Notes: a model not told the origin generated them from the sequence alone. A stretch of DNA of 64,000 nucleotides from an uncultured Muribaculaceae bacterium (GCA_958436175.1 CAUBJF010000005.1:132401-196400); one strand, 5' to 3'. Positions 16,369 to 25,653 are shown, counted from the first letter of the stretch. Translations and numbers: made by a program.

Positions 16369-17456
16369 CGCTTGGCACCGGAAGCCTTGATTGTCACCTG
16401 TGTAGCCCCGAAACCATACTCACGGAAAGAGGCATCCTGGACATCATGGCCTTTGTACTTGTGACTGAGTTCCTTCATTATGGCATGCCGCAGCACACCC
16501 TCACCTTTGCCATGGATAAAGACGATTTTCTGCCCAGGCTTGCGGAGGTTGGCATCCATTACCTTGCAGAACTCATCAATCTGCAGGTTGAGGATATCGG
16601 CAGTCGACAGTCCGCTCAGGTCATCGAGAAGTTCATCGGCATGAAGGTCGACAACGATGACATCGGACGACGGTTTCGATGACTTGGACGGAGCCTTAGG
16701 CTTGAGCGCGCCGACATCGCGCCGCTTCTGTTTTATGGCTTTCTCAATGTCGGCCGCCTCGTAGGGATGCTCAAGAACCGGACGGTCGTTCGTAACGACA
16801 TCGAAAGCAATTACCGGAACCTCGAAATACTGGTTGGGACGGAAGCAATGGAGCTTTGCGAACTTCGTCGTATCGACTTTTATCTCCACATTTCCGGCAT
16901 TACGGGTCTCATAGGTCTTGTCGCGCTTGAAAGCGACATACTGAACCAGAATGCGATCCATATCCGGGAGGTCCTCACGCAGAATCTCGCCGACGAATTC
17001 CTGAATATTAGGCTCGATGAGACCGTCGTAGACGTGAGTCCATTCATGGGCGGACGTACTGCGCCGTCCAATCGATATAAAGACGTAGTAATTCGAATCG
17101 TTGACAATATACCCATCGAAAGTAGCCGAAGAAAGCGACTTAAGGTCGGAAGCCTCGAAACCAAGCACAAGATTGATTGTATTGCCGGAGGCTGTCTCTA
17201 CAATGGGAAGTAGAGTCGGTGCTTCCGACACTTTTGAAACCTTGGTCTCTGGCCTGGATGCTTCTTTCTTTGCTTTCGGGGCCGGAATAGGTGTATTCAG
17301 TTTCGTCGTAGGCCCTACGGCCACGCACTCGCGGACAAGAACGGGGGTCTCGAAGCCATCCTCATCGACATAAGCGATATTGTCGGCAATGCGGACCACG
17401 CGGCCGCCACCGACAGAATTAAGATAGCGGACAGTGTCCCCAACCTTTATACTCAT
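16365..17456 (-). CDS. DUF2027 protein with C-terminal Smr domain
   Basis: A 363-residue protein. It opens with a small KOW/SH3-like segment (VGDTVRYLNSVGGGRVVRI), has a low-complexity Pro/Lys linker (about 55-75), a central beta-rich DUF2027 domain, and ends with a Smr (MutS2-type) domain with DLHADELLDD near 270 and IVFIHGKGEGVLR near 315. Smr domains bind or nick branched nucleic acid or act in ribosome rescue; which applies here cannot be told. The 3' end shares an ATGA with the EFR1 gene. Its start lies 29 nt after the U tract of the glgP terminator. Confidence 0.78.
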   Translation of the reverse strand: MSIKVGDTVRYLNSVGGGRVVRIADNIAYVDEDGFETPVLVRECVAVGPTTKLNTPIPAPKAKKEASRPETKVSKVSEAPTLLPIVETASGNTINLVLGFEASDLKSLSSATFDGYIVNDSNYYVFISIGRRSTSAHEWTHVYDGLIEPNIQEFVGEILREDLPDMDRILVQYVAFKRDKTYETRNAGNVEIKVDTTKFAKLHCFRPNQYFEVPVIAFDVVTNDRPVLEHPYEAADIEKAIKQKRRDVGALKPKAPSKSSKPSSDVIVVDLHADELLDDLSGLSTADILNLQIDEFCKVMDANLRKPGQKIVFIHGKGEGVLRHAIMKELSHKYKGHDVQDASFREYGFGATQVTIKASGAKR

Positions 17457-17485
17457 AGTATTAGTTGCAAATGATTTATATATTG

Positions 17486-17512
17486 TAAAAAGCCCCGGCC
17501 AAGGTCGGGGCT
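17486..17512 (-). terminator. Terminator of the glycogen operon
   Basis: On the minus strand AAGCCCCGACC, a two-base loop region, and GGCCGGGGCTT form a GC-rich hairpin followed by TTTTT. It follows the phosphorylase stop at 17538 by 25 nt and precedes the Smr gene start on the same strand. Confidence 0.85.
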
Positions 17513-17537
17513 TAAATAGTATTGTCTTCGATCAGGA

Positions 17538-20096
17538 TTAGATCCAGCGTGTGAATGCGAAGTCCTGGCGGGAGGGAAGTTCGGCATTCTTGGGATAGAG
17601 ACGGAAACCATAACGGAATACGCCGGCATCCTTTATCTTTGTGCTGAGCTCATAAGTCAACACATTGCCTTCTTCCTTGATGACCTTGAACTGTTCTATA
17701 CGGGCGAGGTTTTCCTGGCCGTCCTGCTGACGGTAGACAACCATTTCGAGACCGAGGTCACGGCCGATACCGTTGGTGTCGACAGTAACTTCGATGCGGA
17801 AGGGTTCGCCGGTCAGCGAGTTGGTGAGTTCGCCGCTGTGACGCACGTCGAGAACCTTGATGCCGTCCCATTCGGAGGCTACGCGTTCTTTCCATGCAGC
17901 AATACTCTTGGCAAGGGCGAAATCGTTTGCTGCCAGGCGTTTGCTGCGAGCTGCCTCTTTGTCGTAGAAACGGCTTATATAGTCTTCGATCATGCGCTGC
18001 ATGGTGAAGTGGGGAGCTATGTCGCCGATAGAACCCTTGATATACTGAATCCACTTGGGAGAGTAGCCTGCGGAGTTCTTCTCGAAGTAGAGAGGGATGA
18101 TCTCGTTTTCGAGCATCGAGTAGATAGTGGCGGCATCGAGCTTGTCCTGCTGAGCCTGGTCGGTATATGTACGCTTGTCGGTGAGCGCCCATCCTGCATG
18201 CTCGTTGAAACGGTAGCCTTCGTACCACCAACCGTCGAGGACGGAGAAGTTAAGCACGCCGTTCATCTCGGCCTTTTCGCCGGATGTACCGGAAGCTTCG
18301 AGAGGACGTGTCGGGGTGTTGAGCCAGATGTCGACACCTGTGACGAGACGCTTTGCGACAATCATGTTGTAGTCCTCGAGGAAGATAATCTTGCCGAGGA
18401 ACTGGGGCATACGCGAGATTTCGACGATACGCTTGATAAGACCCTGGCCGGCACCGTCGGCAGGATGAGCCTTGCCGGCGAACACGAACTGCACGGGGAA
18501 CTGCTCGTTGTTGACGATACGAGCAAGACGGTCGAGGTCGGTGAATAGGAGGTGGGCACGCTTATAAGTCGCGAAACGACGTGCGAAGCCGATGATAAGG
18601 GCGTTGGGGTTTATTTTGTCAACGATGCTCATCACAGCGGAGGGATCGCCCTGGTTGGCTAGCCATTTCTCCTTGAAGTCGCGGCGTACGAAGTTGATGA
18701 ACTTATTCTTGAGGGCTACACGGAGGTTCCAGATTTCCTGGTCGGGTACATCGAAGATGCCTTTCCAGGCCTTGGGGTCGCTCTGGTGTTCGAACACCTG
18801 TTCGCCGAGTTTATTGAGATAGAATTCCTTCCATTCCGAAGCGGCCCATGTCGGCATGTGCACACCGTTGGTCACATAGCCTACGTGGCTTTCTTCCCAG
18901 GAATAACCCTTCCAGATGCCGGCGAACATCTTCTTGGAAACCTCGCCGTGGAGCCAGCTCACGCCGTTGGCCTCCTGGCATGTGTTGAGCGCGAACACGC
19001 TCATGGAGAAGCGTTCGTTGGTGTCGGGGTTCTCGCGACCCATATTCATGAGGTCGTTCCAGCTTATGCCGAGCTTTGCGGGATATTCGCCCATGTACTT
19101 GCCGAAAAGGCCTTCGTCGAAGTAGTCGTGGCCGGCAGGCACGGGGGTGTGGCATGTATAGAGCGAGGATGCGCGGACGAGTTCGAGGGCTACATTGAAC
19201 GAGAGTCCGTCCTTCTGCACGTAGTCGACGAGACGCTGTAGGTTGAGGAGCGCAGCATGTCCTTCATTAGCGTGATAGAGCTGCGAGTTGATACCGAGCT
19301 TCTGGAGCATGAGTACGCCGCCGATACCGAGAAGGTATTCCTGCTTGATACGGTTCTCCCAGTCGCCGCCATAGAGTTTGTGGGTAATAGGACGGTCATA
19401 TTCGCTGTTCATGTCGAAGTCCGTATCGAGAAGATAGAGCTTCATACGTCCTACATTGACACGCCAGATATGGGAGTATACGACACGTCCGGGATAGGGA
19501 ACCTCAAGAATCATGGGCTTGCCGTCTTTTTCGAGCACTTGCTCGATAGGCAGCTGGTTGAAGTTCTGGGGTTCGTAGTTGGCAATCTGCTGTCCGTCGA
19601 CAGAGAGTGTCTGTGTGAAATATCCGTAACGATAGAGGAAGCCGACGGCTGTCATGTCGACGCAGCTGTCGGATGCCTCCTTGATATAGTCGCCGGCAAG
19701 GACACCGAGACCGCCGGAATAGATCTTCAGGCAATTGCAGATACCATATTCCATTGAAAAATATGATACGGAAGGTATATCCTTGCGCATCGGCTTTTTC
19801 ATGTATTCTTTGAAGTCGGCATACACATGGTTGATGCGAGCCATCATGATATCGTCGGCGATAATCTCGGCGATACGGTCGGAGGAGAGCTGCTGAAGAA
19901 GCATCACCGGATTCTCACCGGTTTTGCGCCAGAGGTCGGGATTGAGCGAACGGAAGAGGTTCTTGGCCTCGCTGTTCCAGACCCACCAAAGATTTTTTGC
20001 AAGTTCGTCAAGCGGTTTGAGCTGCGAGGGCAGTTCGGCCTTGACGGTAATGTCGCGCCATACGGGGGCATTAGTTCTGCTTACTGGTAATTTCAT
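17538..20096 (-). CDS. glgP: Glycogen/alpha-glucan phosphorylase, short GT35 type
   Basis: An 852-residue cytosolic enzyme releasing glucose-1-phosphate from glycogen. It has the extra N-terminal DUF3417-like region typical of this branch (LDELAKNLWWVWN near 28-40) and the pyridoxal-phosphate site ASGTSGEKAEMNG with Lys608 as the Schiff-base lysine. HANEGHAALL near 275-285 and NGVHMPTWAA mark the catalytic core. It lies 22 bp after the glycogen synthase gene and ends in a strong terminator, so synthesis and breakdown enzymes share one transcript. Confidence 0.92.
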   Translation of the reverse strand: MKLPVSRTNAPVWRDITVKAELPSQLKPLDELAKNLWWVWNSEAKNLFRSLNPDLWRKTGENPVMLLQQLSSDRIAEIIADDIMMARINHVYADFKEYMKKPMRKDIPSVSYFSMEYGICNCLKIYSGGLGVLAGDYIKEASDSCVDMTAVGFLYRYGYFTQTLSVDGQQIANYEPQNFNQLPIEQVLEKDGKPMILEVPYPGRVVYSHIWRVNVGRMKLYLLDTDFDMNSEYDRPITHKLYGGDWENRIKQEYLLGIGGVLMLQKLGINSQLYHANEGHAALLNLQRLVDYVQKDGLSFNVALELVRASSLYTCHTPVPAGHDYFDEGLFGKYMGEYPAKLGISWNDLMNMGRENPDTNERFSMSVFALNTCQEANGVSWLHGEVSKKMFAGIWKGYSWEESHVGYVTNGVHMPTWAASEWKEFYLNKLGEQVFEHQSDPKAWKGIFDVPDQEIWNLRVALKNKFINFVRRDFKEKWLANQGDPSAVMSIVDKINPNALIIGFARRFATYKRAHLLFTDLDRLARIVNNEQFPVQFVFAGKAHPADGAGQGLIKRIVEISRMPQFLGKIIFLEDYNMIVAKRLVTGVDIWLNTPTRPLEASGTSGEKAEMNGVLNFSVLDGWWYEGYRFNEHAGWALTDKRTYTDQAQQDKLDAATIYSMLENEIIPLYFEKNSAGYSPKWIQYIKGSIGDIAPHFTMQRMIEDYISRFYDKEAARSKRLAANDFALAKSIAAWKERVASEWDGIKVLDVRHSGELTNSLTGEPFRIEVTVDTNGIGRDLGLEMVVYRQQDGQENLARIEQFKVIKEEGNVLTYELSTKIKDAGVFRYGFRLYPKNAELPSRQDFAFTRWI

Positions 20097-20118
20097 ATAT
20101 TGTATTTGGTTGCGTTAT

Positions 20119-21777
20119 CTATTGGAGGACACGTACATCGCGGTTGCTCAGCGCGATACAGTAGGCCGTGTCGTAGTATTTCATAAAGTCGGACCATGTT
20201 GCCTTCATGGATGCACCCTGGGCGGCTTTGCGGTACTTCTCGATCTGTTCGGGGGTATCGCATGTGAGCTCGCAGAGTGCCGTGCAGATGCTGTCGCGAG
20301 CCTGGATGTAGTCGCTGTCGTTACGCTCGATGACACGTACGCCGCATGTCGCGAAATCGGCAGGCTTCCATGTGTCGAGGACCCACATTCCGAACCCGGC
20401 GAGGGTGGTGGTGACGGTAGGCACTCCGAAAGCGATACTTTCGAGTGGTGTGTAGCCCCACGGCTCGTAGTAGGAAGCGAACACAGTGGCATCGAAACCG
20501 GGCAGAAGCTCATAGTACGTCATATCGAAGATTCCGTCGCTGCCGTCGAGGTAGCAGGGAACGTAGATGACAGTCACAGGCGACAATCCGTCGTTCGTGA
20601 AGCCTATCTCATGGATACGGCGGTTGACCGGGTCGTCGTTGTAGTTATGGAGGTTATGGGTCAGCAAAGGATCGGCAAGACGCGATGTCTGACTCATCGC
20701 AAGGTCATGCTGCAGGTCCTGACGAGGGCCCGCGCACCATGCAGGAACCATCACATAGACGAGAACTTTACGGCAGGGAGATGTCCTGGCCAGGCTGTCG
20801 ACGGAGTCGAGGAAAAGGTCAAGACCTTTGTTGCGGTATTCGCAGCGCCCCGAGGTCACGACTATGAAGGTATCGTCATCATACTTGTTACCGGTGAGGG
20901 AAGAGGCCACCTCGAGGAGGCGCTTACGTGCCTGTGTCCTTGCAGCGGTATATTTTTTCCCGACCGGTACGAAATTGGGCTCGAAGCCGTTTGGCGTGAC
21001 GACATCGGGCTTCTTGCCCAGGAGCTGCTCAGCCTCCACGGCGGTGACATCGCTGACAGTAGTGAAACAGTCGGCATTCCAAGCAGCCGCTTTTTCGAGT
21101 GAATGTTTGGACTGCATGTTTAGCTCGGCGGCCATCTGGTCGCCGTCATAGTTCTTAAGCTGGTCGTAGAGAGGCTTTCCGTTGCCGCAGATGCTGCGTC
21201 CGATGCTTGTGGCATGAGTCGTAAAGACGGTAGCAATATCGGGCATGTCGGCTTTGATGGTGAGCAGACCCATTGCAGTGGTCCACTCGTCGAAATGGGC
21301 GACGACTTTCTTGGGATCGACCTTGGTGACAGAGACGAAGCTTTCAATCACAGCGGCGGCAGCACGGGCAAAGGCACAGCCTTCGTCGTAGTCGCCGTAG
21401 GCATGAAGCGAATCGACACCGTAGAGATTCCACATACGGGCATACGCCTGATCCTTGTTATAATAATAGTTGTCGAACTTTACAAGGATAGCCAGCGGAC
21501 GGCCCGGGATGTCCCAGCGCCCCACCCTGACATCTACACCTTGGGGAAGCAATGCTTTATCAATCCAACGACGCAGAAGGCTTCGTTTCTCGATGAAATA
21601 AGGCGACGGATTCTCCTCCGTCCACACATCGGGGCCAATGAATATCAAATTGTCGTGGAATGCCTCCTTCAGGGTCTTTGCTTTTGTCGAAAGAACGGTG
21701 TATATTCCACCTACCTTGTTACAAACCTCCCAACTTGTTTCGAAGAGGAATTTTATTTCTTGGCGGCAATTGTCCAT
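20119..21777 (-). CDS. Glycogen synthase, GT3 (eukaryote-like) family
   Basis: A 552-residue glycosyltransferase with the GT3 N-terminal glycine loop (ETSWEVCNKVGGIYTVLSTKA, positions about 14-34) and the C-terminal donor-site motif YYEPWGYTPLESIAFGVP (about 453-470). GT3 enzymes are the glycogen synthases of animals and fungi and also occur in Bacteroidetes instead of the bacterial GT5 GlgA. It should transfer glucose from a nucleotide sugar to glycogen. First gene of a two-gene operon with the phosphorylase. Confidence 0.88.
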   Translation of the reverse strand: MDNCRQEIKFLFETSWEVCNKVGGIYTVLSTKAKTLKEAFHDNLIFIGPDVWTEENPSPYFIEKRSLLRRWIDKALLPQGVDVRVGRWDIPGRPLAILVKFDNYYYNKDQAYARMWNLYGVDSLHAYGDYDEGCAFARAAAAVIESFVSVTKVDPKKVVAHFDEWTTAMGLLTIKADMPDIATVFTTHATSIGRSICGNGKPLYDQLKNYDGDQMAAELNMQSKHSLEKAAAWNADCFTTVSDVTAVEAEQLLGKKPDVVTPNGFEPNFVPVGKKYTAARTQARKRLLEVASSLTGNKYDDDTFIVVTSGRCEYRNKGLDLFLDSVDSLARTSPCRKVLVYVMVPAWCAGPRQDLQHDLAMSQTSRLADPLLTHNLHNYNDDPVNRRIHEIGFTNDGLSPVTVIYVPCYLDGSDGIFDMTYYELLPGFDATVFASYYEPWGYTPLESIAFGVPTVTTTLAGFGMWVLDTWKPADFATCGVRVIERNDSDYIQARDSICTALCELTCDTPEQIEKYRKAAQGASMKATWSDFMKYYDTAYCIALSNRDVRVLQ

Positions 21778-21800
21778 ACGGAATTTCGTTATTCAGGCCG

Positions 21801-21832
21801 CAAAGGTAGGGATATTTTCTCAATAAAACAAG
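21801..21832 (-). promoter_or_regulatory. Promoter of the glycogen synthase-phosphorylase operon
   Basis: On the minus strand TACCTTTG (21801-21808) has CTTG (21829-21832) 20 bp upstream, one base off the -33 consensus. The start would be near 21794, about 17 nt before the ATG. Confidence 0.6.
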
Positions 21833-21836
21833 TTTT

Positions 21837-21860
21837 TTGACATATAATATTCTATGTCAA
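21837..21860. repeat. Perfect inverted repeat beside the glycogen promoter
   Basis: TTGACATA, 8-bp spacer, TATGTCAA. It begins 4 bp behind the -33 element of the glycogen promoter and lies about 94 bp from the -33 box of the divergent fucosidase promoter. The same half-site TATGTCAA occurs at 12944-12951 in the crp upstream region. The rest of the 225-bp gap shows no gene. Confidence 0.55.
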
Positions 21861-21953
21861 CAGCTTATTAACCATCATGAATTAAGATTTAAGACTTATC
21901 GCGCCTTTTTTCACACAAAAGCGAATCCGGAAGGCAAAGCTCCCCTAAGTATA

Positions 21954-21986
21954 TTTGCGTAAAAGCCCTACTTGTTTGTATCTTTG
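21954..21986 (+). promoter_or_regulatory. Promoter of the GH29 fucosidase gene
   Basis: TTTG (21954-21957), 21 bp, TATCTTTG (21979-21986). The predicted start near 21993 falls about 10 nt before the ATG at 22003. This is why the longer frame beginning at 21955 is not used. Confidence 0.65.
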
Positions 21987-22002
21987 CAAAAAGTATCGTC
22001 CT

Positions 22003-23574
22003 ATGAAAAACCCTATCCTATCATCGGCCACCGTACTGCTGGCAGCAGCTCTTTTTTCATGCTCCCAGGGTGCTGTAGAGACAGCAAACACGCTTCCCGT
22101 CGACAGCACCGACACACGCGAGACCCTCGCCGACAAGGCGGTACGCGTAGTCCCTACCCCGAACCAGCTACAGGCTCTCGAAGACGGCTTCATAGCCTTC
22201 GTACATTTCGGCCCCAACACTTTCACACGGCGGGAATGGGGCGACGGCTTCGAAGATCCCTCTGTTTTCGACCTCAAGGAGCTCGACACCGACCAGTGGG
22301 TGCGCGCGATGAAGGATGCCGGAATGACAAAGGTAATACTTACGGCCAAGCACCACGACGGTTTCGTTCTGTGGCAGAGCCGCTACACGGACCACGGCAT
22401 AATGTCGTCGCCCTATCTCGACGGCAAAGGCGATGTCATGCGCAGTCTAAGCCAGTCGTGCAAAAAATACGGTCTCAAACTCGGTGTCTACCTCAGTCCT
22501 GCCGATCTCTACCAGATCGAGAGCCCCGATGGTCTCTACGGCAACCTCAGCGAAAAGACACGCCGCAGGATTCCGCGTACTGTCGTCGGCCGCCCCTTCC
22601 CCTTCGGATGCGAGTCTTTCACCTTCGACGATATCGACGACTACAACGAATACTACCTCAACCAGCTCTACGAACTACTCACGGAATATGGCCCTATCGA
22701 CGAAGTATGGCTCGACGGCGCGCATCCGAAACGCAAGGGAGGCCAGACTTATAACTATACCGCATGGCGGCAGCTGATACGAAAGCTCGCCCCTAATGCC
22801 GTGATTTTCGGCCGCGAAGATATAAGATGGTGCGGCAACGAGGCCGGCGACACACGCGATACGGAATGGAACGTCATAACATATAACGACAACCCGGCGA
22901 CAATGACCGATTTCCACGACATGACCGACTATGACCTCGGAAGCCTGGAAGCCCTCTCGAAGGGGAGCTACATGCACTATCAGCCTGCCGAAATCGACAC
23001 CTCCATACGCGACGGATGGTTCTATCGCGACGACGAATACCAGCGAGTACGCACTGCCGATGAAGTTTTTGACATCTACGAGCGCGGTGTCGGCGGTAAT
23101 GCCATAGTCCTTCTCAACATACCCCCGAACCGCGAAGGCCGCCTGTCCGACAGGGACGTAAACACACTTACAGAAGTCGGACGGCGAATCCGCGACACAT
23201 ACGGCAAAGACCTCCTCGACGGCAGCAAGGGCGGCATACGCCTGGGCGACGAAGCCGTAAGCCTGAAAGACGGCGAGCGCATCATCGAATTTCCGCACCC
23301 TACTGCCGTCAACCGCGTCATGCTCGGCGAAGACATTGCCAACACGGGCGAGCGCGTGGCCCGTCATGCCGTGGACGCTTGGATAGACGGCAAGTGGCAG
23401 CAGGTAGCGGAAGCTACCAACATAGGTTTCAAACGCATCCTGCGCTTCCCCGATGTCACCACCGACCGTCTAAGGGTACGCATCACCGAGTCAAGAGCCC
23501 TTCCAATACTCAAGCTGCTGACGGCACACTACTACAATCACAGTTTGACAGGGTCGCCGATGCCGCTGCGCTGA
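22003..23574 (+). CDS. GH29 alpha-L-fucosidase lipoprotein
   Basis: A 523-residue lipoprotein (ALFSCSQG lipobox region, Cys about 20). GH29 features are clear: HFGPNTFTRREWG, TAKHHDGFVLWQSRYTDHG (about 110-128), and DEVWLDGAHP (near 240), whose Asp is the expected nucleophile. After NIPPNREGRLSDRD comes a C-terminal beta domain likely to be discoidin-like. It should remove fucose from host or plant glycans at the cell surface or in the periplasm. Substrate linkage cannot be told. The start at 22003 is set by the promoter. It overlaps the opposing GH130 gene by 37 bp at the 3' end. Confidence 0.88.
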   Translation: MKNPILSSATVLLAAALFSCSQGAVETANTLPVDSTDTRETLADKAVRVVPTPNQLQALEDGFIAFVHFGPNTFTRREWGDGFEDPSVFDLKELDTDQWVRAMKDAGMTKVILTAKHHDGFVLWQSRYTDHGIMSSPYLDGKGDVMRSLSQSCKKYGLKLGVYLSPADLYQIESPDGLYGNLSEKTRRRIPRTVVGRPFPFGCESFTFDDIDDYNEYYLNQLYELLTEYGPIDEVWLDGAHPKRKGGQTYNYTAWRQLIRKLAPNAVIFGREDIRWCGNEAGDTRDTEWNVITYNDNPATMTDFHDMTDYDLGSLEALSKGSYMHYQPAEIDTSIRDGWFYRDDEYQRVRTADEVFDIYERGVGGNAIVLLNIPPNREGRLSDRDVNTLTEVGRRIRDTYGKDLLDGSKGGIRLGDEAVSLKDGERIIEFPHPTAVNRVMLGEDIANTGERVARHAVDAWIDGKWQQVAEATNIGFKRILRFPDVTTDRLRVRITESRALPILKLLTAHYYNHSLTGSPMPLR

Positions 23575-24719
23575 TCAGGGTCATATACGGCAACTCCGAC
23601 CATCGAGTCGGCACATCCGTAGTAGAGGTACCACTTGCCCTTGAAAAAGACGAGACCTTCGATAAAGACGGTACCGTCCACGTACTGACCGCTTTTCTCG
23701 AAATCGTCCATCGGACGGAAAAAGGGCTTGTCGAGGCGGCCTATAGCCTCGTAGGGACTATCGAGGCTGAAGAGAATCTGCCCGGCGGCGTATGTCTTGG
23801 CAGGATAGTCCGTATCACCTTCGTTGCCGCTCTTGTTCTTGCCGTTGTAAAATAGGATAATACCCTTGTCGGTAATCACAGCAGGAGGGCCGCACTCGGT
23901 GAGGTCGCTGTCGAAGTAGCCATCCCGGGTATCGATGAGGTGTATCAGGTTGCGGTCGGCATCGACATATGGCTCCCAGTGCACGAGGTCATCGCTGGTG
24001 GCGGCGCAGACCCATGCCTCACCCCAATACATGAGGTATTTCTCTTTGCCGCCTATCTTCACTCTGGCGGCACGCTGAACACCGTTCTTCACCTCGGTGA
24101 CAATCGAGCCCGACTTGCATGCGAGGTCCTTGTATTTGCCGTCCAGAGCATCGAGGAAAGCCGGACCGTGGTGCGTCCACGTCTGCAAATCGTCGCTTGT
24201 GGCGATACAGAGACGCGGTGTCCGGTTGTTCCATCCGGTATATGTCATCACGTAGAACGGGCGACCGTCTTTCTCTGCCACTACCACGCGAGGATCCTCG
24301 CAGCCGCCTTTCCACTCATAGGTGCGCGACACCTCGCTTGTGTCGGGATACATGACAGGAGTCGGACAGCGGCTGACAATCGTCGTTCCGTCGGCGGTCT
24401 CCGCGAGACCGAGACGCGATGTACGGCCTCCGATTCCGGCTGTAGGATCATCTTCGGCACGGTAGAGGATGTATATTTTCCCGTCTTTGACGACTGCGGC
24501 AGGATTGAAGGTGTCGGCAAACTCCCATTTCACCTCGCCGCCCCTCATCGGACAGTCGAAGACGCTCTCCCGGTTCGGAGTGATCAGCGGATTGACACCG
24601 GCAGGACGTTCAAAACCACCGAAAGCCCAGTCGGGCAGGACATTATCGTCAGTATCGGCTGCGAAGCTCGCAGCAGTCATAGCAAGACATGCCGCAGCAA
24701 TAAACAGATGTTTTATCAT
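23538..24719 (-). CDS. Secreted GH130-like glycoside hydrolase/phosphorylase
   Basis: A 393-residue protein with signal peptide (MIKHLFIAAACLAMTAASFA) and a five-bladed beta-propeller pattern. Motifs include NPAAVVKDGKIYILYRAED, GGCEDPRVV (near 130) and LTECGPPAV (near 275), as in GH130 enzymes acting on beta-mannosides; secreted members are often beta-1,2-mannosidases rather than phosphorylases. GH43/GH32-like families share the fold, so the class is less sure than the fold. The frame reaches upstream to 24938 through pyrF, but the signal peptide fixes the start at 24719. It sits 74 bp behind pyrF. Confidence 0.75.
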   Translation of the reverse strand: MIKHLFIAAACLAMTAASFAADTDDNVLPDWAFGGFERPAGVNPLITPNRESVFDCPMRGGEVKWEFADTFNPAAVVKDGKIYILYRAEDDPTAGIGGRTSRLGLAETADGTTIVSRCPTPVMYPDTSEVSRTYEWKGGCEDPRVVVAEKDGRPFYVMTYTGWNNRTPRLCIATSDDLQTWTHHGPAFLDALDGKYKDLACKSGSIVTEVKNGVQRAARVKIGGKEKYLMYWGEAWVCAATSDDLVHWEPYVDADRNLIHLIDTRDGYFDSDLTECGPPAVITDKGIILFYNGKNKSGNEGDTDYPAKTYAAGQILFSLDSPYEAIGRLDKPFFRPMDDFEKSGQYVDGTVFIEGLVFFKGKWYLYYGCADSMVGVAVYDPDQRSGIGDPVKL

Positions 24720-24737
24720 AGCATCAGAATAAGTGAA

Positions 24738-24776
24738 GAGGAAGCGAACGAACCCATCGAGCCGTCGCACTTCCTC
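24738..24776 (-). other. Imperfect hairpin between pyrF and the GH130 gene
   Basis: On the minus strand GAGGAAG pairs with CTTCCTC, extended by CGA/TCG across a 2-nt bulge. No long U tract follows, so it is a poor terminator; it may mark an mRNA processing or stability site. Confidence 0.35.
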
Positions 24777-24793
24777 CTTATATAGTTTTATAA

Positions 24794-25633
24794 TTACTTT
24801 TCGTGGACGAGGACTTCCACCATGAGCTTCTTCATCTGACCTGCGAGTTCCTTGGCCGCGTTTGCAGCTGCTTCGGCGAAGTCTTCGCCGTTCGAAGCAT
24901 AGATGATGCCGCGCGAGCTGTTGACCAGCAGGCCGCACTCGTCGATCATGCCGTGACGGGCCACTTCCTCAAGACTTCCGCCCTGGGCACCCACGCCGGG
25001 AACGAGGAGGAAATGACGGGGAGCCTGCTTGCGTACAGCGTCGAAATATTCGGACTGGGTGGCACCGACGACATACATTGTATTGATAGGGCTCCCCCAG
25101 TGGCGGCTGCGGCCGATGACACGTTCGAACAGCGGCTTGCCTTTCTCGTCCTTGACGAGCTCGAAGTCGGAAGCGCTGGCATTCGATGTCAGGGCAAGGA
25201 TGATGGACCACTTGTCCTCATAATTGAGGAACGGACGCACGGAATCCTCACCCATGTAGGGAGCAAGAGTCACTGCGTCGAAGTCCATAGCCTCGAAGAA
25301 TGTACGGGCATACATGGCGGCGGTATTGCCTATGTCGCCCCGTTTGGCATCGGCAATGATGAACTGGTCTGGATATTTCTCGCGGATATAGCGCACTGTC
25401 TTGTCGAGCACTACGATACCTTCGGCACCCAGACATTCGTAGAAAGCGAGATTGGGCTTATAGGCCACGCAGTAGGGAGCGGTGGCATCGATGATAGCCT
25501 TATTGAAAGAGAGCACTCTCTCGGCATCCGTACCTTCGATGCACGCAGGTATTTTCTTGACGTCGGGGTCGAGGCCGACACAGAGGAAAGAGCCCTTTTC
25601 AAAGATATTCTCGACCAGTTCTGTCCTTTTCAT
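24794..25633 (-). CDS. pyrF: Orotidine 5'-phosphate decarboxylase
   Basis: A 279-residue enzyme of the long (type 2) class that decarboxylates OMP to UMP. The catalytic motif DAKRGDIGNTA (Asp95, Lys97, Asp100) is intact, with VGLDPD at 19-24 and VPGVGAQGG towards the end forming the phosphate site. It follows the DUF4153 gene by 20 bp in a probable prfA-DUF4153-pyrF operon. Confidence 0.95.
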   Translation of the reverse strand: MKRTELVENIFEKGSFLCVGLDPDVKKIPACIEGTDAERVLSFNKAIIDATAPYCVAYKPNLAFYECLGAEGIVVLDKTVRYIREKYPDQFIIADAKRGDIGNTAAMYARTFFEAMDFDAVTLAPYMGEDSVRPFLNYEDKWSIILALTSNASASDFELVKDEKGKPLFERVIGRSRHWGSPINTMYVVGATQSEYFDAVRKQAPRHFLLVPGVGAQGGSLEEVARHGMIDECGLLVNSSRGIIYASNGEDFAEAAANAAKELAGQMKKLMVEVLVHEK

Positions 25634-25653
25634 ATATGGTTCGTTGTTATTGA

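Noticed and set aside
19924..21102. 392-codon plus-strand frame across the glycogen genes
   Set aside because: It spans two well-supported genes on the other strand and matches no family pattern.
24720..24938. N-terminal extension of the GH130 gene
   Set aside because: It runs through the 3' end of pyrF on the same strand in another frame; the signal peptide begins at 24719.
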